A DNA stretch of 64,000 nucleotides from a filamentous cyanobacterium ESFC-1 (lineage in GTDB: Bacteria > Cyanobacteriota > Cyanobacteriia > Cyanobacteriales > Spirulinaceae): assembly GCA_000380225.1 (NCBI GenBank), contig KB904821.1, positions 2,504,664-2,568,663 of the forward strand, in the 5' to 3' direction. The notes beneath the pieces are model-generated. The model was not told the origin of the DNA. It did not search any database and saw only the letters and a list, made by a program, of their open reading frames with translations. The position numbers and the translations under genes are program-made. How positions within the stretch are numbered: the stretch's first letter is position 1; each line of letters opens with the position of its first letter. Positions 1 through 10,801 of this stretch are shown piece after piece.

Positions 1-166
1 GGCAGGACGTATCTTGGACTAGAAACCAAGAAACAAAACGCTCGTTGAGTCGGTCTAACGGGGACTAAGGGGAGGATATTTAGGTGTCTGTCGATCCAAA
101 GTCTAGTTAAGAGGCAACCTGAAAGAAACGAGAATCCTCGACCGTTTACGGCGAGGAGTTGTCAAA
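1..166 (+). mobile_element. IS200/IS605-family right-end remnant, copy A
   Basis: These 166 bases match 13678-13843 without net gaps at about 90% identity by eye, and the last 45 or so bases are identical. The element ends in an imperfect hairpin (arms 136-144 and 149-156, loop TTTA, one bulged A in the 5' arm) followed by AGTTGTCAAA. The right end of the intact IS605 element near 16.8 kb has the same architecture. Upstream bases resemble a decayed tnpB 3' end in shifting frames. The left part lies outside the window, so a full element cannot be excluded here. Confidence 0.6.
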
Positions 167-444
167 CCAAGAAGACAAACTGCGGTGTTGTGTAGTAACC
201 GCCAAATCGGTCAGGACAACATATCTATTCTTAGAAAATAAGCCCAAGAGATCAGTAGGAGAGGGGTTGGGGTGAGGGCGCTCCTATCAAGATTGAAGCC
301 CTAAAAATAATCTCTCCCTCATTTTTTTCCGAAATCTGGGGCAACTTCGATGTAGTCCAAACCGTCACGACAAAAAGACAATTACAGTCAATCCTATAAA
401 GTTTGACTGAATTTTTATGTCCTTTTTGCCCATTACCACTTGCT
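167..444. other. Intergenic region with a dispersed repeat
   Basis: No gene is supported. Positions 262-281 carry the inverse of the CCCTCACCCCAACCCCTC repeat that also sits at 15170-15190. The reading frame that enters from 403 has no convincing upstream start; the lipoprotein starts at 445. Confidence 0.4.
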
Positions 445-1566
445 ATGCCACACTTATCTTCATTCAAAAAAGCCGTTATTCAACCCAGCGCCTTACTGCT
501 GATTTTGCTCAGTTTAGCCGCTTGCAGTCAATCCATCGCTGACCCGAATACCCCCGACGATGGCTTAGATTCGGAAACACCGCAACCGAATCCAGATGTG
601 GTTGAAAATCCCACCGAACCCGAAGCCCCCCAACCGAAACAAGAAGCCCCGACTCAAGCCGAACGTCGTCTTAAAGTCTATTTTCCCAAAACCAATTCCT
701 CTGAATTTGGCGCTGTTGAACCCGTTTGGCGCAGAACTGCTAATATTGGGGTTGCGCGTTTCGCCATCGAACAGTTACTCGCAGGCCCTACCGCATCCGA
801 GCAAAATCAAGGGCTGAGAGATGCCTTTAACTTATCCGGGTCATCCAATTGTGGAGAGGATTTTCAGATTGAGATTGAGAATCGGGTTGCCCGTCTGCAA
901 TTTTGCCGACAACTGACCTATGGTGGAGTTGGGGATGTTGCCAGTATGACTTACGCGATCGAAAATACCCTTCAGCAATTTGCATCAGTGGATAAGGTCA
1001 TCATTCTTGACCGTAGCGGCAATTGTTGGGGGGATGAAAGCGGGGCCAACAACTGTTTGGGCAAAGGAGTCAACCCGGAGAAATTAACCCCCTTATCAAC
1101 GATTTTCCTCAAGGGGTTTGGCCCGATTGAAATTGGCATGACGGTTGAAGCCGCATCCCAGGCCGCAGGCTTAAAGTTGATGCCCGAAACCACCACCGCG
1201 AGTCAATCTTGCCGTTATTATCGCCTCGAACAAGTCCCCGAAGGCTTGGGGGATGTGTCGTTGATGGTGAGAGATAACAAAGTTGTCCGTATTGAGATCG
1301 CAGATAGTCGTCCGCAAACCCTCAGTGGGGCAAGGGTGGGAGATTCCCAGGAAAAAGTCCTTGATTTGTATAATGGCAAGTTGAAGGTTGAACCCTTACC
1401 CAATTCCCCCAATGGTCGCTACTTGACTTATGTGCCGCAAACGTCTCAAGATAGCAACTTCCGGCTCAAATTCGTCACCGATGGGGAGAAGGTGACAGGG
1501 ATTATTCTCGGTCAACAGCCAGAAGTCAATTTCATTGAAGGCTGTCTGGATGTCGAGCCACTTTAA
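445..1566 (+). CDS. GerMN-domain lipoprotein
   Basis: This 373-residue protein is probably exported and lipid-anchored. The ATG at 445 gives a basic, hydrophobic signal with lipobox LAAC (Cys27); a TTG 14 codons upstream would bury the signal. A Pro/Glu-rich linker (about 35-75) precedes a GerMN-type domain (about 78-215, from LKVYFPKTNSSEFGAV). The C-terminal 150 residues show no recognised motif. GerMN domains occur in spore germination protein GerM and in many cyanobacterial envelope proteins of unknown role. A terminator follows at 1610. The domain call is fairly sure; the function is unknown. Confidence 0.8.
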   Translation: MPHLSSFKKAVIQPSALLLILLSLAACSQSIADPNTPDDGLDSETPQPNPDVVENPTEPEAPQPKQEAPTQAERRLKVYFPKTNSSEFGAVEPVWRRTANIGVARFAIEQLLAGPTASEQNQGLRDAFNLSGSSNCGEDFQIEIENRVARLQFCRQLTYGGVGDVASMTYAIENTLQQFASVDKVIILDRSGNCWGDESGANNCLGKGVNPEKLTPLSTIFLKGFGPIEIGMTVEAASQAAGLKLMPETTTASQSCRYYRLEQVPEGLGDVSLMVRDNKVVRIEIADSRPQTLSGARVGDSQEKVLDLYNGKLKVEPLPNSPNGRYLTYVPQTSQDSNFRLKFVTDGEKVTGIILGQQPEVNFIEGCLDVEPL

Positions 1567-1609
1567 CAATTATTAAATATTGTTTGTAAAAATGTAAACT
1601 TTTCTGTAC

Positions 1610-1637
1610 AGCAGGTCGCAAACCTGCTACTTTTTTT
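1610..1637 (+). terminator. Rho-independent terminator of the GerMN gene
   Basis: The arms AGCAGGT (1610-1616) and ACCTGCT (1622-1628) form a short stem, followed within three bases by seven T residues. Confidence 0.7.
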
Positions 1638-1699
1638 GTATTAGTTTCATTCCTAAAAGATTCGCGGTCAAAAAACAAATTGAGCGCTCTTTCTTATAA

Positions 1700-2710
<1,011 letters not shown>

Positions 2711-2718
2711 GTTAACCC

Positions 2719-2752
2719 AAACCCCGGTTGTTGGCAAAAAACCGGGGTTTTC
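2719..2752 (+). terminator. Terminator of por
   Basis: The perfect arms AACCCCGGTT (2720-2729) and AACCGGGGTT (2740-2749) end in a short T run. The sequence belongs to the dispersed AACCCCGGTTTC family seen after several other genes here. Confidence 0.75.
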
Positions 2753-3363
2753 AACCGGAGATGCCCTGGCTTCTGGGTGGAGTCAACGGGAGTCATACCG
2801 AAATAAGCGGATTTAGAGCGGTACAACGATACAAACCCTCCGCCTCTAAGACTTTTCAATTAGTCTAGTATTCCGTTCTTAGGGAACAGCAAAGGCTGGC
2901 AGTGTGTCTTAAGATACCCAGTTATCCTTAATTTCTCATGTTTTTAAGCTCAGAAGAAAATTAAAGCCTAAAAACACTCATAAAATCCAACTCGAATAAG
3001 CGGTCAAAATCATTTCGGAACGAGTGAATGTACAATTGAATATAGAAGTCGTGTTGGCTGATAGCCCTGATGGAGAAGGGAGACTTTTCAGGCAAACCCT
3101 AGACAATTGATGTTAGTCTGGGGTTATAGTTGATGAGAAATAATAAGGATATCTCGATGCCCAGCAACCCAACGTCTAGAAGAATACGATGGGAAAAACT
3201 ATCCCAAATCTTGACTAAATCAACCTAAAAACACTATATTCGACAATTTTATGAGGAGTTGAAAACCTCCCCTAGTATCCACCCGTCCAAAATAAATCTT
3301 CTGGAAAGGGGTCTAGACCATATAGTTTTAAAATAGCCCAAGGAGTAGACAGAAGAAGCACAA
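2753..3363. other. Long intergenic region before the phytochrome gene
   Basis: I see no gene, tRNA or clear promoter in these 611 bases. An AAGGAG motif about 20 bases before 3364 is a possible but distant ribosome binding site for the kinase gene. The gap probably holds the kinase promoter and leader. Confidence 0.4.
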
Positions 3364-6054
3364 ATGAAGCTCGATCTAGACAAACTCGACTTTGAAAACT
3401 GCGAAGACGAACCCATACACATTCCTGAGTCTATCCAAGGATATGGCTATTTGTTCGCCCTCGATAGACATCAACAAAGCGGTGAAATCAAAATTGTCAG
3501 TGATAACATTTCCACCCTACTCCTAGAGCCTGAAAATATCCTGGGCAAAAACTTCTTCGATCTGCTGGATATGGATGCAGAAGACTGGCAGTTCATTCAA
3601 GAAACCTATGAACGCGCCAGTACCCGCAAGACCCGGCTACCCTTGCAAATCTCTTTTAAAAATGAGGTGTTGCAGGCAGGTAATCCGCAAGAGTTTTATG
3701 CTGTAATTTATGACTCTGGTTCGTATCAGGTGCTAGAGCTCGAACCCGCGTCCCAATTCCGGCAGTCTTATTCAGCCAAACATTACATCAAACTCTATTC
3801 GATGAATGTTGCGCCCAAGTTCAAGACCTTCAAAAGTTTGGAAACGATGGCGCAAGAAATTGTCGAGACGATTAGCGATATTTCTGGGATGGAGCGGGTG
3901 GTGCTGTACCGATTTAACGAAGATGGTACGGGTAAGGTTATTGCCGAAACCAAAAATGAGGGGATGGAGTCTTATCTGGATTTGTGTTATCCTGCTTCAG
4001 ACATTCCCAAACAGGCGCGGACACTCTACAAAACCAACTGGGTACGGCTAACTCCCGATATCGATTTACCTGCCGCCCGACTCATCCCTACGATCGAAGA
4101 AAGCGATCGCGAACCCCTCGACCTCACTCACTCGATTCTGCGGAGTTTGTCTCCTATTCATCAACAATATGTGAGAAATCAGGGGTTGAAGGCATCCATG
4201 TCGTTTTCACTGGTGACTCATGACCAGCTTTGGGGCATGATCTCTTGCCACAACGGGGAACCGCGCTACATCGAGCAGAACGTCCGCTTAGAGTGCGAAA
4301 GCCTCTGCCAACTGTTTAGCTGGCATCTGTTTGCCAAAGAAGAAGAAATCTTCTTTGACAAGCGACAGAAACTAGAGCAAGCCATCAATAGAATGCTCGA
4401 AAAAACTTCCCCCGATACTTCGGTGGTGAAGGTGTTCCAAGAAAACGAAGCGGAAGTTTTAACGCTGATGGATGCTGATGGGTTTATGTTTTTTTCTAAA
4501 CCCCAGAATATTACCCTCGGCACTACGCCCGATAGTCGCATTTTGCCTGAGCTAATTCGGCTGATGAATCAACAAGAAGGCGACCCCTTTTACTCGGCTA
4601 AAATTACCGACGAAATCAGCGATGAGGCAGCCCTCAACGGCATCAAAGGGGTTTTGCTGTTGCCCCTATTCGAGCAGAAAAACTATTTTACCGCTTGGTT
4701 TCGCACCGAACGGCAAGAAAAGATTAAGTGGGCAGGAGTCCCCCAAGAAAAATCGGCCAAGGGGTCAAAACGAGAACGGCTTACCCCGAGAACCTCTTTT
4801 GAGGTGCATGAGCAGGTCGTTATGGGTAAAAGCAAAGATTGGGATCAAAATGATGTGGACATGGCGGGGCGGTTTAACCGCGTTTTTATGGCTCATGCCC
4901 TCGATACCCAGGAGCAGATGAGTGATAACTTATCGGAGCTAGAGCAGAACGACCGCTATAAAAATGAGTTTTTGGCCACCCTCGCCCATGAGCTAAGAAA
5001 CCCCCTCTCGCCCCTTGCTACTGGGCTTTCCCTTCTGGAAAACGACCCCAAACCAGAGCAAAAGACCAAAGTGATGAACACCATGAAACGGCAGGTCAAC
5101 CATATAACCCAGATGATTGACGATCTCATGGATATTTCCCGGATTACGCAAGGTAAAATTCGTCTGGAAAAAGAGCGGTTGACGGCTCAAGAACTGGTGC
5201 ATCATGCTGTGGAGGTTTGCAATCAACTCCTGAACGAGCAAAACCATACCCTGACCCTCGATCTGCCTAAAGAACCGTTGTGGCTATATGGAGACGAAAC
5301 ACGCCTGACCCAAGTTTTGACCAATTTGCTGAATAATGCTGCTAAATACACCGATCCGGGGGGCGAAATTCAGGTGGTGGTGCAGGGGCAAGAGGATTCA
5401 GTTTGCTTCCGAGTGATCGATAACGGTATTGGCATTTCCCCAGAAAAGATTGACTTGGTGTTTACCTTGTTTACCCAGATTGATGCTTTTACCACTCGCT
5501 CAAAAGAGGGTTTGGGAATTGGTCTGCCGTTGGTGAAGCGCTTGGTTAGTCTCCATGATGGCCAAATCTTTGCCAAAAGTGCGGGTTCTGGCCAAGGTAG
5601 CACTTTTGAGGTACTGCTACCCCTGGCGGTTTCTGCTGAGGAGAGAGAAGCCAGGGAGGTATCAACGCCAACCGAGGCTCAGGAAACGGGGACGAAAATC
5701 TTGGTGGTGGACGACAATGAAGATAACGTGCTGATGTTTGAGATGCTCCTCGAAACTTCCGGCTACGACATCCGAACGGCTAACGATGGGACGGAGGCGA
5801 TCGCGGTTTTTCGGGAGTTTCAGCCGGATATTGCTTTGCTCGATATTGGTCTGCCGGATATGAATGGTTATGAGCTATGTCAGCAGCTTGCGGCTTTACC
5901 CGAAGGCCAAAATACGGTGTTCTTTTCTCAATCGGGCTGGGGGGATGAAGAGGCGTTTAAAATGGCTCGCAAATCGGGCTTTACAAAACATTTTGTCAAG
6001 CCGGTCGATCATAATGCTCTCCTGGGGGCATTGCAAGACGCGCGATCATCTTAG
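3364..6054 (+). CDS. Bacteriophytochrome-type histidine kinase with fused response regulator
   Basis: This 896-residue red/far-red photosensor has the order PAS (about 15-120), GAF (140-320), PHY (330-515), HisKA (530-600), HATPase (640-755) and receiver (780-895). Cys13 lies just before EPIHIPESIQ, the biliverdin attachment position of bacteriophytochromes. The GAF segment SLSPIHQQY has Gln where cyanobacterial Cph1 attaches its bilin, so biliverdin is the likely chromophore. Supporting motifs are DIPKQAR in GAF and PRTSF in the PHY tongue. His542 (AHELRNP) is the phosphorylation site, DNGIGI and GLGIGL bind ATP, and Asp827 is the receiver acceptor. Output may go to the fused receiver or to an unlinked regulator. 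Confidence 0.93.
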   Translation: MKLDLDKLDFENCEDEPIHIPESIQGYGYLFALDRHQQSGEIKIVSDNISTLLLEPENILGKNFFDLLDMDAEDWQFIQETYERASTRKTRLPLQISFKNEVLQAGNPQEFYAVIYDSGSYQVLELEPASQFRQSYSAKHYIKLYSMNVAPKFKTFKSLETMAQEIVETISDISGMERVVLYRFNEDGTGKVIAETKNEGMESYLDLCYPASDIPKQARTLYKTNWVRLTPDIDLPAARLIPTIEESDREPLDLTHSILRSLSPIHQQYVRNQGLKASMSFSLVTHDQLWGMISCHNGEPRYIEQNVRLECESLCQLFSWHLFAKEEEIFFDKRQKLEQAINRMLEKTSPDTSVVKVFQENEAEVLTLMDADGFMFFSKPQNITLGTTPDSRILPELIRLMNQQEGDPFYSAKITDEISDEAALNGIKGVLLLPLFEQKNYFTAWFRTERQEKIKWAGVPQEKSAKGSKRERLTPRTSFEVHEQVVMGKSKDWDQNDVDMAGRFNRVFMAHALDTQEQMSDNLSELEQNDRYKNEFLATLAHELRNPLSPLATGLSLLENDPKPEQKTKVMNTMKRQVNHITQMIDDLMDISRITQGKIRLEKERLTAQELVHHAVEVCNQLLNEQNHTLTLDLPKEPLWLYGDETRLTQVLTNLLNNAAKYTDPGGEIQVVVQGQEDSVCFRVIDNGIGISPEKIDLVFTLFTQIDAFTTRSKEGLGIGLPLVKRLVSLHDGQIFAKSAGSGQGSTFEVLLPLAVSAEEREAREVSTPTEAQETGTKILVVDDNEDNVLMFEMLLETSGYDIRTANDGTEAIAVFREFQPDIALLDIGLPDMNGYELCQQLAALPEGQNTVFFSQSGWGDEEAFKMARKSGFTKHFVKPVDHNALLGALQDARSS

Positions 6055-6083
6055 ATTTAGTTTTTTGTGCAGGGATTGGGGTT

Positions 6084-7343
6084 TTATCGCCCCAACTTAT
6101 TGGGAATATCACCACAACCGCCGGGGATGGTGGCTCTAGTTTGTTCGCCCCCCCAAGCACAGAGATAATCATGCTGTTCTTGACTGAGGCGTTGAACGTT
6201 GGTGAAATTTACCTTTTCGATAACGGTTCCCGTATATTCCCCGGTTTGATAGTTGGGGGGATGGAGGCGACTGCGGGGACTGGCGGTGTCCACAGAGCCG
6301 TAAAAGAGCCGTACACCGCGTAAATCGGCTCCGGTGAGGTTGGCTTCGTACAACACTGTTCGGGATAGATTGGCTTTGACTAAATCGCAGTGACTCAGAT
6401 TGGCTCGCACCATATTGGCATCGCTTAAGTCTGCCCAGCGTAAATCGGTGCCGCTTAAATCTGCCCCGGCTAACATTACTCCCAAGTCAATTACCCGCAA
6501 GCCATGTAAGCGGTCTTCTTCGTAACCGCCTGAACCGTCGAGAATCGGTCGCCCTAGCTGTCCGTCGCGGCGCAGGGGGGTAATGAGTTTAGATTGAGAT
6601 AGAAAACGCAGGATTTTGGCTTTTCCTGACGCATCAACGCTGCTGAAAATGGCGGCGGTGCGTCCTTCGGCAAAGGCTCTTTCTTGAGGCCAGTCTTCGA
6701 GTAAGCCTTCGTCGCTGAGAGCGAGGTCAGAAATGCCCTGGAAGTAGGTGTCGATGGTTTGCTGTTGGGTGATGGTATTTTGGCGGATGGTGAGGTCTTT
6801 GGAGATGACGTATTGCTCCCACGCGACGTAAACGGCGAGGACGGCAATCATAATTTGCCCTAATGCGCCAAACCAATCAGCCCAGGAGCCAAATTCGTCC
6901 CATTTGATTTGGGTGAGCCAATAACTGATGAGGTTATAGAAACCGATGAATTTGAACAGTCCTGCGAGGGCTAGGGCAGCGATAACGAGGCCAAAGAGGG
7001 TTTGACGCTCATCGCGGGTAAGAAAGTTGGATATCCAGTTGCGGAGGGCGGGAAGGAGGATGCGTCCGGCGATGAGGAGGGCAACGAGGGAACCGGAAAG
7101 GCCAATCCAAAAGCTGTTGAGGAGTAAGCCTAATCCCATAATAATCAGGGCCGCGATCGCGATCCAGGATTTGGAGACTTCTTCGCTGCTAAATTCCTTG
7201 GGGTTGATTAAAAGGAGTTGGCGATCGCTCCTGCCGTTACTGCGGGTCGGTGTGGTAATGGTGGTAACATCAGGATTTCCCGAACCGTTTTCGGTGGCCG
7301 TGTTGTCGGGGTTGGGGGTGGGTGAGTTGGGCGATTCGGTCAT
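6084..7343 (-). CDS. Membrane protein with C-terminal pentapeptide repeats
   Basis: The protein has 419 residues. A disordered polar N-terminus (1-40) is followed by about four hydrophobic segments between 60 and 185 and a soluble region. Pentapeptide repeats of A(D/N)LSG type lie at about 290-350, and Cys residues lie near the end. Pentapeptide repeats fold as a right-handed beta-helix; no enzymatic role is evident. The gene converges on the phytochrome kinase with a 29-bp gap. Its start lies beside heptamer repeats at 7368-7415. Function is unknown. Confidence 0.8.
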   Translation of the reverse strand: MTESPNSPTPNPDNTATENGSGNPDVTTITTPTRSNGRSDRQLLLINPKEFSSEEVSKSWIAIAALIIMGLGLLLNSFWIGLSGSLVALLIAGRILLPALRNWISNFLTRDERQTLFGLVIAALALAGLFKFIGFYNLISYWLTQIKWDEFGSWADWFGALGQIMIAVLAVYVAWEQYVISKDLTIRQNTITQQQTIDTYFQGISDLALSDEGLLEDWPQERAFAEGRTAAIFSSVDASGKAKILRFLSQSKLITPLRRDGQLGRPILDGSGGYEEDRLHGLRVIDLGVMLAGADLSGTDLRWADLSDANMVRANLSHCDLVKANLSRTVLYEANLTGADLRGVRLFYGSVDTASPRSRLHPPNYQTGEYTGTVIEKVNFTNVQRLSQEQHDYLCAWGGEQTRATIPGGCGDIPNKLGR

Positions 7344-7527
7344 GGGCAGTTATCAACAGTTAATGGGTCATTCGTCATTTTTACCAATGACAAAGGACTA
7401 ATGACAAAGGACTTGCGCGACGGGCTAATATTCCTTCCCATCTTTACAAGAACGATCCTTTCCCGTCGCTTTCGGTAATAACAGACGAGTACAATAGTGA
7501 GTGCGGCTTAATCGTAGTGTAGGTCTG

Positions 7528-7890
7528 ATGCCCAATTGTTTTCAATGTCATAATTTAGTGGATGCTGAGGCGGTTCGTTGTCCCCATTGTGGTGCGACGT
7601 TAAAGGCTTTTGGTCATCCCGGTATTCCGTTATATCAAGCAACGAAGGAGGATTATCTGTGCGATACCTGTTTGTATCACGAAGACGATTCTTGTACGTT
7701 TCCCCAACGCCCTTATGCGAAAACTTGTACATTATATTGCGATCGCGACAATCCTCCAGGACAGAATGATACGGTTGTGTATAAATCTCCTGGGGGTTGG
7801 CTGAGTTTGAAGGCTTGGTGTTATCGCAATCGTACCTTACTCATTTTGTTAATTATTGTGGGCATAAGTTTATGGCTGGCTTTGAGTTAG
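7528..7890 (+). CDS. Small zinc-ribbon protein with C-terminal membrane anchor
   Basis: This is a 120-residue protein. Two CxxC pairs at the N-terminus (CFQC and CPHC) form a zinc ribbon. A second Cys-rich stretch (CDTC, CTFPQ, CTLYCD) may bind another metal. A single hydrophobic helix (about 100-118) ends the protein. The ATG at 7528 is preferred over the GTG at 7501 because the zinc ribbon starts directly at MPNCFQC. The gene overlaps the deaminase start at 7872 by 19 bases, which suggests translational coupling. The role is unknown. Confidence 0.75.
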   Translation: MPNCFQCHNLVDAEAVRCPHCGATLKAFGHPGIPLYQATKEDYLCDTCLYHEDDSCTFPQRPYAKTCTLYCDRDNPPGQNDTVVYKSPGGWLSLKAWCYRNRTLLILLIIVGISLWLALS

Positions 7891-9197
7891 ATTTTTCCCT
7901 TTTAACCCCAGAAACGCCGCAATATTGGCTTAAAAATGCCCATGTTCCCCTTAGTTTATTAAGCAATCTTTCTTTGAAGCCCCAAACGCGAGAGGGCTTG
8001 TGTTGCGTGGATATTGAAGTTACAGCAGGGCAGATTAGTCAAATTGTACCGCCTAGGGATACGGCTTCTCAGGGGCTGAGTTTTAATCTTAAACAAGGAA
8101 TTATTTTACCTTGTTTTGTGGATAGTCATGTTCATTTAGATAAGGGGCAGATTTGGGAGCGATCGCCCAACTTAGACGGTACTTTTGATAATGCCAAAAA
8201 TCTTTGTATTGAAGATAGTAATAATTGGCACGCTGAGGATTTATATCGGCGTATGGAGTTTGGTTTAAAATGCAGTTATGCCCACGGAACTAAGGCTTTA
8301 CGCACCCATTTAGATTCTTTTGGCGTACAAGCGGAGATTAGTTTTAGTATCTTCCAAACGCTCCAAAAAGAATGGCGCGATCGCTTAACCTTACAAGCAG
8401 TTTCTTTAGTCAGTTTAGATTTCTTTCTCCAATCTCAAGGGGTAAAACTGGCGAATTTAGTCGCAGAAATTGGCGGGGTTTTAGGGGGAGTGGCTTACAT
8501 GAATCCCGATCTCGATCGTCAACTGGATGCGGTTTTTACTTTAGCGAAAGAGCGAGAAATTCCTCTCGATTTTCATGTGGATGAAAATGGCGATCCCACT
8601 TCGACTTGTTTACGAAAAGTAGCAGAAGCAGCCCTGCGCCACAAATTTCCCTATCCGATTACTTGCAGCCATTGTTGCAGTTTGGCTTTACAACCTCCAG
8701 CAGAAGTTGAAGCGACTTTATTATTAGTCAAACAAGCGGGTATTGCCATTATTAGCTTACCCTTATGTAATCTATATTTACAAGATACCTTACCCGGAAA
8801 AACTCCAATTTGGCGGGGAATTACGCGAGTCAGAGAAATGGAAAAAGCGGGGATTCCTGTGGCATTTGCCAGCGATAATACCCGCGATCCCTTCTTTGGT
8901 TTTGGGGATTTAGATATGTTAGAAGTCTTTACCCAAGCGGTTAGAATTGCTCACCTCGATCGCCCTTATGCGACTTGGATTAATGGCGTAACTAAAACCC
9001 CGGCAACTTTTATGGAATTGCCAAAAGTTGGTCAAATCGGTGTAGGACTTCCGGCGGATTTGGTTTTATTTAGAGCTAGATATTACAGTGAATTGTTATC
9101 TCGTCCTCAGCGCGATCGCGTGGTTTTACGCAATGGTTATCCTATTGATACCACGTTACCGGATTATGCCGAGTTAGATGATCTAATTGAACTATAA
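7872..9197 (+). CDS. Cytosine deaminase-like amidohydrolase
   Basis: This 441-residue metal-dependent amidohydrolase probably deaminates cytosine or a related base. Metal-site motifs in order are DSHVHLDKG, LDFHVDENGD, CSHCCSL and FASDNTRDPF, the pattern of CodA-type deaminases. The ATG at 7872 (MAGFELDFSLL) is chosen over an upstream frame extension that lies inside the zinc-ribbon gene. It probably shares a transcript with that gene and with the pentapeptide gene 20 bases downstream. The exact substrate cannot be proved from sequence; other pyrimidine-like substrates are possible. Confidence 0.85.
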   Translation: MAGFELDFSLLTPETPQYWLKNAHVPLSLLSNLSLKPQTREGLCCVDIEVTAGQISQIVPPRDTASQGLSFNLKQGIILPCFVDSHVHLDKGQIWERSPNLDGTFDNAKNLCIEDSNNWHAEDLYRRMEFGLKCSYAHGTKALRTHLDSFGVQAEISFSIFQTLQKEWRDRLTLQAVSLVSLDFFLQSQGVKLANLVAEIGGVLGGVAYMNPDLDRQLDAVFTLAKEREIPLDFHVDENGDPTSTCLRKVAEAALRHKFPYPITCSHCCSLALQPPAEVEATLLLVKQAGIAIISLPLCNLYLQDTLPGKTPIWRGITRVREMEKAGIPVAFASDNTRDPFFGFGDLDMLEVFTQAVRIAHLDRPYATWINGVTKTPATFMELPKVGQIGVGLPADLVLFRARYYSELLSRPQRDRVVLRNGYPIDTTLPDYAELDDLIEL

Positions 9198-9217
9198 AAT
9201 GATGGGAGGTTTCAAAC

Positions 9218-9991
9218 ATGGATGTTGATGAATTGCTGAAACGCTATCAATGCGGAGAGCGAGACTTTAGCGGCAAAAGTTTTAGACATATTAAACTCAG
9301 AGGTTTGGTTTTACCGAAAATCAATTTAAGTAATACAGACTTGAATTGTGCTGATTTGAGCGCTACTGACTTGACTGAAGCCAACTTAACAGAAGCTAAT
9401 TTAGAAAAAACGAACTTTTCTGATGCAAAGTTAACTCAAGCAAATTTCAGCCAAGTTAAAGCAATGTATACTAATTTTACTAGAGCTGATTTGTCTAGAT
9501 CGAATTTAAATCCTGCTAAGTTAAGTAACGTTAAATTTACAAGAGCGAATTTAACCCAAATTGATTGGAGTGGAGGAAACTTAAAGAAAGCTGACTTATC
9601 AGGAATAACATTAATCGAAGCCAACTTAAGTCAAGCTATTTTGAGCGAAGCCAATTTAACAGGAGCAAACCTTACAAAAGCGAATTTAAGAGGAGCAAAC
9701 CTGCGGGGAAGTCACTTACAGCAAGCAAACTTAACTCAAGCTATCCTCACAGAAGCCAATTTAGCAGGAACAAATCTCGATCAAACCAACTTACAAGAAG
9801 CAAAGCTAATTCGAGCTAATTTAGGAGGAGCAAATATCAACAAAACTTCTTTCCAAAACGCCGATCTCAGTTGGGCAAGATTAAGAGGAATTAATACAAC
9901 TTTAGCCGCACTCAAACAAGCGAAAGCAATTCTAACGGGTGCAGAACTTCCCAACGGCACAATTTATCAAGAAGATACCGAGGTGAAATAA
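9218..9991 (+). CDS. Pentapeptide repeat protein
   Basis: The protein has 257 residues, of which about 35-230 are nearly uninterrupted A(N/D)LxxA pentapeptides that should form a right-handed quadrilateral beta-helix. No signal peptide or membrane helix is seen, so it is probably cytoplasmic. The start has GGGAGG 12 bases upstream. It follows the deaminase by 20 bases and is probably cotranscribed. The function is unknown; DNA-mimicking gyrase protection is known for some family members but is not indicated here. Confidence 0.88.
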   Translation: MDVDELLKRYQCGERDFSGKSFRHIKLRGLVLPKINLSNTDLNCADLSATDLTEANLTEANLEKTNFSDAKLTQANFSQVKAMYTNFTRADLSRSNLNPAKLSNVKFTRANLTQIDWSGGNLKKADLSGITLIEANLSQAILSEANLTGANLTKANLRGANLRGSHLQQANLTQAILTEANLAGTNLDQTNLQEAKLIRANLGGANINKTSFQNADLSWARLRGINTTLAALKQAKAILTGAELPNGTIYQEDTEVK

Positions 9992-10271
9992 CCGACTTTT
10001 ACAACAGTACAATTGCATTTTATTTTGCGAAATATGACAACTTCACTAAAATGTGTGCTGGAAAACAAAAATTAGACGGATTTACGGCTATAGTTAGAGA
10101 ATGACTCACAAGAGTCCGAAAGAATCCTCTGATTGCTTGCTGTGATTGAGTTATTCGCCTTTCCAATTCCTACCGCACGATAGAGGAAAATTATTTCTGC
10201 ATCGCTTAATCTGGAAAGTAAGTCATTAAAACTTTTATACAAACAACAGTTTAATTAGGAGAATAGAAAAT

Positions 10272-10655
10272 ATGAAATCGGTATTTTATGCCTTACTCGG
10301 TCTGAGTTTAGCCATGATGGGAACAGCAGTTCCAGCCACAGCGCAATCGGTAACGCTGGACGGAGATTCCCTCAGACGAGTGGAAAATCGCTCGATTAAC
10401 GACGATTATTTATACTTTTATACCGGGGGAGAAGCAGTAGAAGCCAACGCGACACTTCCCAACGAAGCCAGTCCCGCAAGCATCCCCACTTCGGGTATTG
10501 ATGAAGGGGCAGAAGTGTCTGTATTTGGTGAAGATTTAAACATTGTTTTCGGCAGTTTAGTCGAACGTCCCGATTATGTACAACTTACGAATACGGCTGC
10601 AACAAACCAAAAGGAAACCCAACAAGTTCAATTGTTATTTCCTTTGGATGATTAA
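10272..10655 (+). CDS. Small secreted protein of unknown function
   Basis: This 127-residue protein has a signal peptide ending near AVPATAQS (about residue 25) and an acidic mature part with no recognised domain. AGGAGAATAG precedes the ATG. The 280 bases upstream hold no gene and a terminator follows, so it is monocistronic. I do not recognise the family. Confidence 0.7.
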   Translation: MKSVFYALLGLSLAMMGTAVPATAQSVTLDGDSLRRVENRSINDDYLYFYTGGEAVEANATLPNEASPASIPTSGIDEGAEVSVFGEDLNIVFGSLVERPDYVQLTNTAATNQKETQQVQLLFPLDD

Positions 10656-10677
10656 AGCATAACCTTAAAATATTTGT

Positions 10678-10712
10678 AGCGGATTGCTGTTTTGTGGCAA
10701 TCCGCTTGTTAT
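10678..10712 (+). terminator. Terminator after the small secreted protein gene
   Basis: The arms AGCGGATTGC (10678-10687) and GCAATCCGCT (10697-10706) are perfectly complementary and are followed by TGTTATT. Confidence 0.7.
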
Positions 10713-10801
10713 TGGGGTAGAGTTCACGGAATCGCACCAGGGAAAAGGCTTTCTTTGATATCATCAATTACAAATACAAAGTCTCAGAAGCTTATTGCCT
10801 C

